Source: Carposina sasakii (taxonomy: Eukaryota; Arthropoda; Insecta; Lepidoptera; Carposinidae). Taken from it: 64,000 bases of DNA. Shown here piece after piece: positions 22,150 to 34,900 of the stretch. How positions within the stretch are numbered: position 1 is the stretch's first letter; each line of letters opens with the position of its first letter. The stretch is from positions 5,394,001 through 5,458,000 of the forward strand of contig CP053152.1 in NCBI GenBank assembly GCA_014607495.2, given 5' to 3'. Both the position numbers and the translations under genes were made by a program. A model generated the notes under the pieces. The model did no database searches, was not told where the DNA came from, and saw only the letters and a list, made by a program, of their open reading frames with translations.

Positions 22150-22565
22150 TTTTTTTTTTTTTTGTTTAGTTTATCCCGAAGGAAAGGCAAGGGGAACTAA
22201 GCCCATACAGCCTAATAATTGTCTAGTAAAATGAATTCTTAATTTATGATGGATGATAATGATGATTATGAATGGAAACGTCGGGAAAATCCTCAAGAAC
22301 AAGTGTAAAGTAAGTCAAAATGAAAAATAATTGCAGAAACAACTTACATGGGCCCATGAAGAGATCGTATTCCGGCTAAAGTTTTACTCAGCTTACCTGC
22401 GTATAAAACCATGCACACGCACTAGATTCACATCACAAGTAATAAAAATATAACTTATCTACCAGAAAACATCACTTTACGGACACATGCAAGCCATTTA
22501 CAAATAATTTTTGATTTTCACAAAAAAATTACACCTGCACCCTTCCAGCTTTTCCCGCCGAATCC
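22150..22565 (-). repeat. Poly(A)-tailed interspersed repeat, longest reverse copy
   Basis: It begins with a T run and GTTTAGTTTATCCCGAAGGA, then AAGCCCATACAGCC and GAATGGAAACGTCGGG, ending CCAGCTTTTCCCGCCG. An open frame at 22511-22882 crosses its edge and is not credible as a gene. Confidence 0.65.
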
Positions 22566-23785
22566 TTTATGTGCACGCGTCAGTGTGTGTTGCCAGAATT
22601 ACCATATTATATACCCCAAAATTTACCGTACACGCTACCGTACTATCGATAAGGGCAGTAAGTACTAATTTTGTCAAATTTGAGTTAGTTATATATTTGA
22701 AATCAGCGCAAAAAGATCTACAACATGATCTGATCCTTATTTTGGTTACTTGCCGGGAACCTAATAATTTCGATAAGCATAAGGGCAGTAAGTTTGATAA
22801 ACGAGAACTCATCCTTAGTATTACGGCAGTAAAGTATGCTTACGCCCAATTTTGTGGAACAACTCTAAGATTCATGTTTTAAAGCTGCTACTGATAATGG
22901 CAGTAACTAAAGGTACTATGGTTACAACAAGTGACGCTCGTTTCCTACAAATCACAACATGATTAAAGATCAGCAGTAACTTTACATGCTGTGGATATAG
23001 TAAGTAATACCTTATATTTTACATGATTTGATTATAAAATCTTAGCTTAACAGGAGTAACTAGAGATACTGTTTTAATAATAAGCAACTTGTGGTATTTT
23101 GACCATTGGAATCAATTGGAATAGTTTGAAATATACGCAGTAAAAACGTTAGTCCTTTATCTTTGTTCGTCAAACGGTTTAAACTTTTTGTATAGAATTC
23201 GCATTTGTTCCCACCCCAATATAAATTTTGCAAAACTATACTCATCCCGGGTCCAATAAGGATTCTAACGGTGAAAGAATTTTCGAAGTCGGTCCAGTAG
23301 TTTCAGAGCATATTCACTACAAACAAACAATTCAAAGTTTACCTCTTTATAATATCAGTACAGATATACCTATATATTAGATGCATAAAATATCAGCAGT
23401 AACTTGGTACTTACTGCGGTTATTCCTAGCAATAATTTTAAAACAATTTACGTGATTAATGAACGCCCTAAGTATAAACGGTTTCTTGTAATTTAAACAC
23501 ACTGTGTATAAAATAGGATAAAATTGATATGAGGAAAAGAAAGAACGTGCATTAGGCTACAATAATCAAAATCCACATTTTTGATAACTTTAAATAATTA
23601 TCAGAAAAAGAAAAAATGTATCAAATTTTTTGGAAGCCATTTTCTCGAAACTATCCGAGATGTAAGTACTTACTGCTGTTATCAAAACACGGTAGCACGG
23701 TGGTTGTATGAAAAGTAGCTTTATAAGTATTTTAGTCTTTATGTTAACGAAAGAACTAAATTTATTTGCACAAAAGCTAAAGAAA
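22566..23785. other. Non-coding stretch with recurring GGCAGTAA words
   Basis: The words GGCAGTAA, CAGCAGTAA and their inverse TTACTGC recur about ten times between 22660 and 23680. No gene seen. Confidence 0.4.
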
Positions 23786-24160
23786 AAAAACGGCCAAGTA
23801 CGAGTCGCGCACCGAGGGTTCCGCACAAATCTATTTTATTAAGACATAAATTTTAAAAAATCGGTTTTTGCAATTTTTTCTTTATCTGTGCTATATGACG
23901 TTACTTTGTATCAAATTTCTGAGCTCACGGGAGCCTGTAGGTTTTGATTCCCTTGCGAAAGTCGAAAATTTGCGACATAAACGGCTGTATCTTTTGACTG
24001 CATTGGCTTAGTAGTTTAATTTTTCACAGCTTCTTGGGACAGTAGACAGTACTCGTAGACATTTCAGCAAAAGGATCTTGATAGACAGACAGACGGACGG
24101 ACAACAAAGTAATCCTATAAGGGTTCCGTTTTTACCTTTCTAAGTACGAAACCCTAAAAA
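23786..24160 (+). repeat. Interspersed repeat of the GGTTCCGT type
   Basis: It runs from CGGCCAAGTACGAGTCGCGC to GACAGACAGACGGACGGACA and AAGGGTTCCGTTTTTACCTT. A reverse, internally duplicated relative lies at 55366-56180. Confidence 0.65.
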
Positions 24161-25563
24161 TAAGATTATTAGGTAGGCTAACTAACCGAAAGAATAATCA
24201 GCAACCAAATTAACTATTCGCGTTCAGAAATTCATTTACTCGAAAAGAGATTGCGGTCCAATCGATATCCACGTATTCTACAAAATTAAGTTCAGAATCA
24301 TATAATTCCGTGCCATATTATTAAACCAACTAGAAGGGTGTCTAAAGCAAAATAGAAGACACTTGTTACAGAAACAAGATATGCGCACTCATTCTTGTTC
24401 TATTTTGCATATTATGATAGCCGTTAGTTTAGTCAAAGACAATTGTCTTTGGTTTAGTCCACATGAATATGAATTCAACAGTATCCATGGGTCAGATTAG
24501 GCCCCAATTTTAAATTACCGTACGTTTTGTCGAATTTTGTCACTGTTCTTAAAATTGCCGTACGGTTTTGGTGCTACGATGGATTACGTACGTCTGGCAT
24601 CACTGGCGCGCGCAGTGGTGGCGCGCAGCAAGCACAGCAGCACTGTGTTTCCAACAACAATAACAAAAATATTACATTTTTTGTTATAATAAAATGTATA
24701 CCTAGCTAGTGCCACAATAATATAGAGTATATTCAGTTGTCTGCCTTTTCGCCAAAAATTGTTTGCCAAATTTTCACTTCTCAACTAACGTTTCGCAGAA
24801 TTTTATTACGAACCCAAGAAGACCTACCCGAGAAGAGTGCCCGTATCCTTAAAGTGGACTATAGTATAGTGACCTGTGAACCTAAACCCTACGACAAATT
24901 CCGTGCGGAAGAAGAAAGAAGAGAAAACACCTTAGGTAACTCTCTAACAGTACTACCTATTTACCTCGCGGTCCCCCCTACCTAAATCCCTAAACAAGTA
25001 GTATGTAGTGTATTTTTATCATATTAGTCCACCAACGGACCATACACATCATTCGCTGCCTGACCTTCGAATCTGACCACTCACAGGAGGGAAATCGCGC
25101 AAAAGTTTGACGCATTTACCAAAGCTAAATCACAATCAAAAACAATATGTTATGTATCTACGGTTATGAACATTTCGTATCGCGCAAAATTTTGACAACG
25201 TCTAAAGCCAAAGATAAAATGTCTTAAACGCTGTCAAATGGACAGCTAAACCAAAGTTAAACCATAACCAAAATATTTTGCTTTGTTGCCCTCCAGGCAA
25301 GTGCAGTCACGATGAAAAATTCGTCACATTTGTAACAAATTCGTCAAGCTGGCAACACTTGTAGTTTTTTTTAAACTTCGTAATTAGTTGCATAGGTGTA
25401 TTTTGCATATTTTGGCATAATTATATGATTTTACAATTTTTTATTTCTCTGCTATAAAAAGATAAAGCTTATTGTAATGTTCTAATAAAATAATTTTTAT
25501 AACAAAACTTTTCATTATGATTTTTTAGAAAGATTCTTGGTCAAAATCAAAATAATAATGATC
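24161..25563. other. Upstream region of NOP2
   Basis: Contains a CpG patch with CCGTACG words (24520-24560) and GGCGCGCGCAG (24605). An 82-codon frame at 24737-24985 has a plausible donor GTAACT near 24943, but I recognise no family. Confidence 0.35.
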
Positions 25564-25571
25564 TATCGATA
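25564..25571. promoter_or_regulatory. TATCGATA DRE-like motif upstream of NOP2
   Basis: A perfect TATCGATA, followed at once by ATATCGAT, lies about 240 bases before the NOP2 ATG. DREF sites mark growth and housekeeping promoters in Drosophila; use in this moth is inferred. Confidence 0.45.
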
Positions 25572-25809
25572 TGATATCGATGTACTAATGAATGAATGGC
25601 ATAGTCTCAGCAAAGTCATTTATATTTAAAAAAAAAAAATAACCTAAAATTTTGTTCATACAGGACACAAGGGAACGTGCATGGATATTTTTATTTTTTA
25701 TTACGATAAGTTGCGGTATGTACACGTGTTGAGTTAATTATAATCTGTATTGAGTTAATATAATCAATAGTAGATATAGTGATAACAGTTAATTTACTCT
25801 AAATATATA

Positions 25810-25909
25810 ATGGGAAGAAAGGCAAAGTTCGATGAAACAAAGCAAGTTAAAAAAGGGCCTGGCAGAAAAGCCCGAAAACAACAGGACCCTGTTTTTAGAA
25901 AAGAATTAC
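25810..25909 (+). CDS. Nop2: NOP2 exon 1
   Basis: 33 codons plus one base, starting at ATG and ending before GTGAGT. It encodes the conserved basic start MGRKAK and the GPGRKARKQ motif shared with human NOP2. The leftover C joins TG of exon 2 to give Leu. Confidence 0.88.
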
Positions 25910-28900
25910 GTGAGTAAAAATGCATTTCAAATTATTAATATGTCGATTAACTGTAGAGTAGGTAGGTAGTCCAGTCAATTTTAATTACAATATTTTTTGT
26001 ACACAGCATGAAACAGGGCTTTAACATACAATACAATAACCTTTATTTGCACTAAATGTGGGTGTTACATTGAAGATATTATAATTATGGGAGATTCTAT
26101 ATAAATTGGGTAACTCAATGTCATCAGCCAATATATACAAAGTCTTATATTTTATTGAAATTACAAATGAGTTTAAAACAATGAAAAGACCTTTATTTGT
26201 TCACCCATTTTCACTTCTTCATTTTAAATACAAGTTAGTAAAAAAAAAATAATACTTTAAATGTCAGTCCTTTGGCATGTCACAATCCCGAAAACCAACA
26301 ATCAATTGAAACATTGTCATTGATTTAAGACAACTTACTAATTTACTACAATCTGTGATATACATAGTATTACATACGACAGTAGAAACTCGATTAACCG
26401 GACTAATTGTTGCCGATAGCCATTCGGATAATTGAATATCCAGATAGTCGAATGTATGAAGAAGTTTTGTGCATACATTGTAGTACTTACATCATGTTAC
26501 ATAATGTGTTTATTAAAACCCTCATATTTTCAAAACATCAGATATTTTGATTTTCCTATGAGGAGCAAAGGTAGGTATTTTATGGGTTCCGATAGCAAAG
26601 CAAAATCTATGAGATATGACAGTTTGACAATAGCATTACAGACTATCGAGAGGTTCGTGCTTGCCTCACAGATGTTTTTATATAAACGTTTTTATATAGT
26701 ATATTTACTTGATTTATTAGAAAACTAGTGGACGCCCGCGACTCCGTCCGCGTGGACTACAGAAAAAACAAAATGTCAAAATTATCCTGAAAACTGCATC
26801 GAAAGGCCATCAAAATCGGTTCAGCCGTTTCTGAGATTAGCGTGCACAGACAAACAGACAAAAATTCAAAAAATCATAGTTTTGGGTTCTATTGCATTGA
26901 TAAAGGTCTCCTATAATATTTTTTTCATATATCTGCCATGTACAGACAGCAATCCGTAACATTTTTATTATATGTATAGATAGATTCGTACCGTTAAGTA
27001 AAATTACATATACAGGGTGTAACTATTAAATACTCACAAATAGTCCTCAGTTTTGGAGAGCTCATGCACTGTTCCTCTTTGGAATCTAAACTGCACTTTC
27101 TAAAACTACCCTCAATTGTCCAATATACAACATGCCTTCCCCCTTAGATAGTTCTATATTATCGTCTTTTTAAATCACTACACTTCATTTTAACTATATA
27201 TACACTATAATCTATTACTAATGTCTATTAACTTTAATTACACACTTTATTCACTATCAGACTCTATATTCAGAGATTCTGAATCATCATCTGAATATTC
27301 TTTATCACTGGCTTTAGTGGTCCTTCGTTTTGATTGTGGAGGAGTTGTAGGTGAGCTTGATCTCGTGCGTTTATTACTAAACATTCTGGATGATCCTATT
27401 TGTGGTTCTAGACTCTCATGTAAGGCAATGTCCTGTGGCCCCGACACTCCAACTATTTCTGCCCATTTACTTGGGGACGGCAACAATATTTTATCACCCT
27501 CATACTGATCCACTTTATTCTCCTGAGAGCTTTTATGTTTCTCTCCATCCTCTATTCCCGAGGCTTGCATTTGGTTGATATGTCTGGTTAGCAGTTTATC
27601 ATTCCATCTCACTTGATAACGACATACCCCTACTCTCTTCTCTACCACCCCTCTAAGCCATCGTGGTGATCCACAGTAATTTCTCACGTAGACTGTCTCA
27701 CCCACATTAAACGTTCTTGTTTTCTTACTGATATTATCCTCAATGGATTCTAATTGTTCACTATTCTTGCATGAAAGTGGATTTAAATTATCAAATTTTG
27801 TTCTGAAACGTCTGTTGTTTAATAATTCAGCTGGTGTCTTATTTGTGACACTACTTGGTGTAGTCCGTAATCCATATAAAATCTTAGGTAATCTTATATG
27901 CCAGGGTTCTGTAGCTTGCTTCTTTAATTTATTTTTAATGGTTTGTACCGTGCGCTCTGCTTGGCCATTAGATGCTGGATGGTATGGTGCTACCAACACT
28001 TGCCGTATTCCATTTGATGTTAAATATTTCCTAAAATCTTCAGAAACAAAACTCCTACCATTATCACTCACAATTGTATCAGGTAGACCCTGTCCAGCAA
28101 ATATTTCTCTTAATGTTTTGATAAGTGTTGCACTACTTAAATCTTGCACTATCTTTACTTCTGGCCATTTGGAGAATGAATCAATAAGTATCAAAAAAAT
28201 TTTTCCTTGAAACGGTCCTGCATAATCCATGTGTAGTCTGGACCAAGCGTTATCTGGTCTGATCCACTGATGGGAAACCGGTGTTGGCATATTTCTATTT
28301 TCTGAACAAATGTGACAATTTCGAACAAGTGCTTCTATGCTCCTATCAATACTTGGCCACCAGAAGTAGCTCCTAGCCAATGCCTTGGTAATCACTATGC
28401 CATCGTGATTTCTATGTAACTCATCTAAAACATACTCTCTCATTTTTTCAGGTATCACAACCCTATTTCCCCATAATATGCAACCTTTAAAGACTGACAA
28501 CTCATCCCGTTTGTTCCAAAATACTTTATAATCAGTTTGCACTATTGTTGGCCATCCATTCTGTATCCAGTATATGATTTTACTCAACACTTTATCTTTT
28601 CTTGTAAGTTTGGCTACTTCTTTGGCTGTAAATTCTAATTCTGTTGGTGTTTCTTCTAATAGTAAAACACCTGAAAACTCTTCTTCCTGTGCTTGTTCAT
28701 GCGATGGCCAGCGACTCAAAGCATCTGCATTTCCCAACTTCTTTCCCTCTACATATTCTATTGTATAATCGTAAGAATTTAATAACAGTGTCCATCTCAG
28801 CATTCTAGGTGAAATAATATTTGGTATCGCCTTCTTTATGTCAAATATACCTAAAAGTGGTTTATGGTCTGTTTTGATCACGACTTTTCTTCCACTAATA

Positions 28901-31900
28901 TATTGGTGAAATTTTTTCAAACCGAATATTATACTAGCTGCTTCTTTGTCAATCTGTGCATAGTTTCGCTCATGAACATTCATCGTTCTTGATGCGAACA
29001 TAATTGGTCTAATGCTTCCATCACTCATCTGGTGTTCCAGTACAGCCCCTAACCCATACTGTGATGCATCACATGACAAAATTAGTTTCTTGGTCATATC
29101 ATAATGTACTAATGTGTCTTTACTAGACAGCATCATTTTTAATTTTGTAAATGCTTGCTCCTGCTCTTTTTTCCATTGCCATTTAACATCTTTGTTCAAT
29201 AATTTGTAAAGAGGTTCTGCGATTGTGGCCTTATGTGGTAAAAATCTATCATAAAAATTAAGTAAGCCCAAAAATGCTTGTAGCTCTCTAAGATTTCTTG
29301 GTGCTGGTGTTTTCTCTATAGCATGAATTTTCTCTTCACTCGGGTGAATTCCAAATTCATCAATGACAAAACCCAAATAATTTACCGAGTTTGCTGCAAA
29401 TTTACACTTGTCTTTATTTACTTTTAGACCTGCTTTAAGCAATTTCTCTAATACCATGCTCAGTCTAGAATTATGTTCTTCTATGCTTCGACCTGTTACA
29501 ATTATATCATCCAATAATACCGCAATACCCGGAATGCCTGCCAATACTGATGTCATTAATCGCTGGAAAATACCAGGACATGCTTTAACACCAAAAGGTA
29601 GCCTTTTCATTTTATATAGACCCTTTGGTGTGTTTAAGGTCAATAAATTAGATGTAGGTTCATCCACCGTAACCTGCGTATAAGCTCTATCTAAATCAAT
29701 TTTGGTAAATATTACACCACCCTGTATTTGTGCAAATGCTTCATTGAGCGTTGGCAATGGATATGTATCAGTATCCGTGACAGTATTTACGGTAGCCCTA
29801 TAATCTCCACAGATCCTCACACTGTCGTGTAGCACAGTTATGTAGGGGTTGTAGCCTACCTAATAAATATATATAATACCTACCTAACGAAATGAAAAGA
29901 ATAGATGAGTTACACGAATTTATTTACAACACAAATGAACACAATATAGAAGAGAGATCACTATGAATAATGCGTGAAGGTGAGTGAGGGTGAGTAGAGC
30001 GTGGATGAAGGATTGTAGAGTGTAAAAGTGTAGGAAGTCGGTGAGCAGAGTCCTCTTGAGGGTCCTGGGTCGACGGCGTTCCAGGAGTCACGCCCCCGGG
30101 TGTAGTAGTTGCAGGCTGGAGTTGAAGGTACTGGATCCGACGGACGGGTCAGTTGTAGATGCAGGTGCAGAAGTCGTAGGTACTGGACCAGACAGCCGGG
30201 TCACTGTTGTAGATGCAGGTGTAGAAGTTGCAGGTACCAGACTCGACGGACGGGTCACAATTGCAGATGCAGGTGCAGAAGTTGCAGGTACTGGATCGGA
30301 CAGATGAATCTTCTCGGTCGCAGATTACTGAACGCGATGCGGGCGCGGATTGTTCGCGCTGTATAGGTCCGTGGTCACAGAGCGCGGTTACTGAACGCGA
30401 CGCGGGCGCGGTTTGTTCGCGCTGTAGAAGTCCGGCGAAGTGCAGCAAGGGTCCCGGGGCAGGCGGCCCCGGGACAAGGCCTTATAATTCCGTTCTTCAC
30501 TCTGGCTGAGTAGCCGACGGAATGCTTGACTTTTTCCCGTTTGTATGGCTTATATACGAATTTTTCTCTCCATTTTCAAATTCTTGAATTCGAAATGAAT
30601 TCTTTTTCTTCATGAAGTTTTGTAAAGATTTGAGTGTACGAAAAGAGTAATATAATGAAAAAGTGACATGACAAGAGCTTGCCAAAAGGATGACTTTTCG
30701 TTTCAAAATAAACCAATTTCTGTGTTTTGGCTTGAATTTGTTGGATAATTTGTGATTTTAATATAAAATCAAAAGGGAAACTGTATAATATTATGTATCT
30801 GAAAAGCACATCCTCGAGGAATGGTCAGGTGATGAGATAAAGTGAAAATGAAATATGTTGTGATAAACTAAAGAGTCCTCGGATTGAGCTCCTAGGGCTT
30901 CTATAAGGTCTTCAAGGTTAGTAAATCCTACATTTCCCCCACGACCCCGGAAAATTTTCGACTAAGAGAAAATTTTGTAGAAGGTTCGAGAGAGTCTAGG
31001 GAACATTACCTTGCAAAAACATTCATCATCAAATAATCTGCAATCATTCGTCTAATATTCAATCAACTTCATTCAGGTAAGGGTGGAGTTCACGGTCAAT
31101 GACTACCACTCTAAAGGTATGCTCCAACATGACCTGAGGCTTGTTTAGGGAGTAGTCGACTGCTCCATAATGGAAAAAGAATTCGACCTAAGGCTTATTT
31201 AAAGAGTAGTCAGCCGCTCTGAAGTTGAAGAAGAAGAAGAATTTGACCTAAGGCTTATTTAACGAGTAGTCTACCGCTCTTAAGTTGAAGAAGGAGAAAA
31301 GTTCGACCTAAGGCTTATTTAACGAGTAGTCAGCCGCTCGATAGTGGTAGAAGAGTTCGACCTAAGGCTTATTTAACGAGTAGTCAACCGCTCAAAAGTT
31401 ATAAAGTACTTATAGTACTTTGAAGATGAAGATCTAGTAGTGAAGTTATTTTTTCACATCAATATAAAAGTAAAGAAGAGCGTTAAGCTCCAAAAGAAAA
31501 GATCTAGAGAGAAATCGATTGATTTTTCTAAAGAATATTTTAGAATGAGCTTAAGAACTCAGGTTTCTTGAAATTATTAATATAAATCAATTACTACCTA
31601 CTTGTGAGAATAATGAAATGGATAATGAGATGGGGATGATTATAATACAGTTAAAGATATAGAATATATATATAATATAGATCAAGCTTTAGATTTTGAA
31701 GTCTTTTATGTGCCATTTGCCTTTTGAACCATTTAGATCTTCTAGGATGTACACCAAAGGTGAAAGCTTTTCGACAACTTTACATTTTAAAAATTTGGGG
31801 GCTAATTTAGCGCTAAAGTAAGAACCAGCATTACTAATTACATAATTCTTTCGCCATACCGTATCACCGACGTTGAATTCTTTAAATGACCGCCGAAGAT

Positions 31901-34900
31901 CATATCGAGCGCTATTTTTAGCATGAGCTATAAATAAAGAAACTTGTACTTTATCAAATATAGACGAGAGGAGACCTATATTTTCAGCATAGACTTTGCG
32001 TGGAAGAAAAATCAGTTCTTCATAATTTTGAGTGGGCGTATAGAAAGTGCCACAGGGTATAGTTTCCCTTCCAAAAATTAGGAAGTTAGGAGAAAACCCT
32101 GTAGTAACATTGACACAACTGTTCATGGCATACTGGATTTTTGGGAGGTGTAAATCCCATGTGCGGTGGTCTTCACCTACCAAAGAAGCTAGAGCAGTGA
32201 CTATTGTTCTATTGTAACGTTCTGTAGGGTTGACCTGGGGACAATAAACTGGAGAGAAGAATATAAAAGGAACTTTGTATTTGTTTAAAAATGAGTTGAA
32301 TTCTCGAGATTGAAATTGAGGGCCGTTGTCCATAATGATTGTTTGTGGGACACCGTGAATAAAGAAAACGGAATTTTCAAGCAATTTAATAATGTTAATT
32401 GTGGTAGCACGTTTCAATGGGAAAATCAAAGTATATTTTGTGAAGGTACAGTTGATGACTAGGATATGTTGATTACGGTTTCTAGTCATGGGTAGCGGAC
32501 CCATTAAATCAAGTGATATAGATTGAAACGGTCTAGAGCAAATCTTTGGTTTACCCATCGCACCATAGGGTGAATGGTTAGGATGTTTGTAGGTAAGACA
32601 GGTATCGCATTTTGATATAAAATTAGCAATATCTTTGAACATACCCGCCCAATAATAGCGTAAAGAAAGTTTTTTGTAAGTTTTGAAAATTCCTAGATGA
32701 GGTTGTTGAGGAGATGCATGATTTAAAGCTATGAGATCCAGTCTTCTGTTTGGCAAAGGCACTTCTTTCCAAATGAAATCGTCATTTAGAGAATAAGGGG
32801 AGTGTATGCAACGATATAGTTGATTATTCTTAATGGTGTAATTTGGGTAGGCACCAGGGTTGTTTTGGCAACCAAATAGAATCTTATTGTAGACTTCCAA
32901 ATCACGGTTAACAGGTGTATCTGTCGAGATAGGATTTACGCGGAGTGAATAGTCTCCACTTTCTTGAGGTTTAGTTCTGGATAAGAGATCTGGAACAACA
33001 TTATCTTTGCCTTTTTTATGTTTCAGGATGAAGTTAAAACATGATAGACGAAGTGACCAGCGAGCTAGTCTTCCTGAAGGATTGGATAAGTTTAGAAACC
33101 ATTTGAGAGCAGCATGATCCGTGTAGATAGTAAATTGCTTACCGTTGTCTAGATAACAACGCCAATGCTCAAGAGCGGTAATTACAGCCAAAGTTTCTCT
33201 TTCTGTAGTCGAGTAATTTTGTTCATTTTTATTTAGCGATTTGCTCATGTAAGCGATGACGACTTCTTGACCATTTTGATGTTGGGTAAGCATGGCTCCT
33301 GTGCCATAATTTGATGCATCGGTGTGAACGCAGAAGGGTAAGTCAAAATCTGGGCAAGCGAGCACAGGTGTAGTAACTAGACCTTCTTTGAGTTTTTGGA
33401 ATGCTGTTTCAGCTTCAGAATTCCAGGTAAATTTTGGAGCATTCTTCCCAGAGCAGGTTAGTCTGTTAAGTGGTGATGCAATCGTGCTAAAGTTAGCGAT
33501 AAATCTTCGGAACCAGCTACAAGTGCCAATGAATCTTCTCACTTCCTTTCTTGAGGTAGGTGTTGGATATTCTAGAATAGCACGGATTTTATCAGGGTCA
33601 GCTCTTAGGCCATGTTCATCCACGACGAAACCAAGGTATTTTAATTCTTTTCTGAAGAATTGGGATTTTTCAAAGTTTATAGTTAAGTTCGCGAAAGAAA
33701 GTTTCTCGTGAACCTTTAATAATAAAGAAATATGTTGTTCGAAAGTTTCGCTTATGATGACGATATCGTCCAAGTAGCAGAACACTTTGTTATCAAACTC
33801 TGGTGTGAATAGCATATCCATTAATCGTTGTTGAGTAGCAGGAGAGTTGGTTAAGCCAAAAGGCATTACCTTAAATCTATACATGCCTCTTCCAGGTACA
33901 TAGAAAGCGGTCTTGTCTTTGTCTGCTGGGTTCATGGGGATTTCCCAAAAGGCTTTTGCAATGTCTATGCTTGATAGATATTTAGCATTCTTAAGATTAT
34001 CGAGAATCTCACTTATGAGCGGCAGGCTATAGGCGTCACGACGTGTCACAGCATTAAGTTTTCTGCTGTCGACGCAGAAGCGCCATTCCCCATTCTTCTT
34101 AGGCGTAATAAGTATAGGAGAAAGCCATGGACTTTCACATTTTTCCACCACATCCCATTCGATCATTTTGTCCACTTCATTAATTAATGCTTTTTGTTTT
34201 TCAGGAGACAGTCGGTAGCATCTTTGTTTGATGGGAAGAGAGTCGCCAGTGTCAATCCTATGGGTAATTAAGTTAGTACGTCCTAAAACTCCTTTTTCTT
34301 CAAATGAGATGCTCTTGAAGCGATGAATGATGTTGTCAGCAATTTCTTTCTGATCCGTAGTAAGCAAGTCATAAGTTAGTACTTTTTTTTCTTCCTGGAT
34401 AGATGAGCATTTTATGTTTGAAATATTAGTCGCCGATAGAATTGAAGGAAGCAATTTGAATTTTTTCCAAAAGTCAATACCAAGTATAAGAGAAGGAAAT
34501 ATTTCCGGGAAAACATGTACTTTAAGTATGTGCGTTTGGTCATTAAAAAGCAAGGGAAGTTCAAAATATCCCAAGGAGTTAATCTTTTGATTACTAGCAG
34601 TAGATATTGTTATAAGATTTGACTTGAGAAGCTTGAAGCCTAATTTCAGAATTATAAAATGAGAATTATTTCCAAGTATAGTAATTGAGCTACCAGAGTC
34701 CAATAAGCCAGACATGACTAAATTGTTAATTTTGACATTAATAAAGGGGCGTTCAGTGTCCCTATCTTCAGAATAAAATGTGGATGATATTTTATAGATT
34801 GAAAAAAAATTTTTGAGAGTCAGTAACCAATTATTCCAATCCTTAGTGTCGAAATTTGGCGAGCTTTTCAAGTCAGTTTCTAGTTTTTTGGATAAGTGTT

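Noticed and set aside
22511..22882. 123-aa frame
   Set aside because: It crosses a repeat edge and has no recognisable domain.
24737..24985. 82-aa frame upstream of NOP2
   Set aside because: Possible exon, but no family, no clear start and no partner exons.
30041..30809. Open frames in the LTRs (also 36813-37581 and 42759-43468)
   Set aside because: They lie wholly in LTR sequence, are caused by tandem repeats and match no protein.
31131..31393. CRISPR array
   Set aside because: Regular repeats, but eukaryotic, few, and within a retrotransposon.
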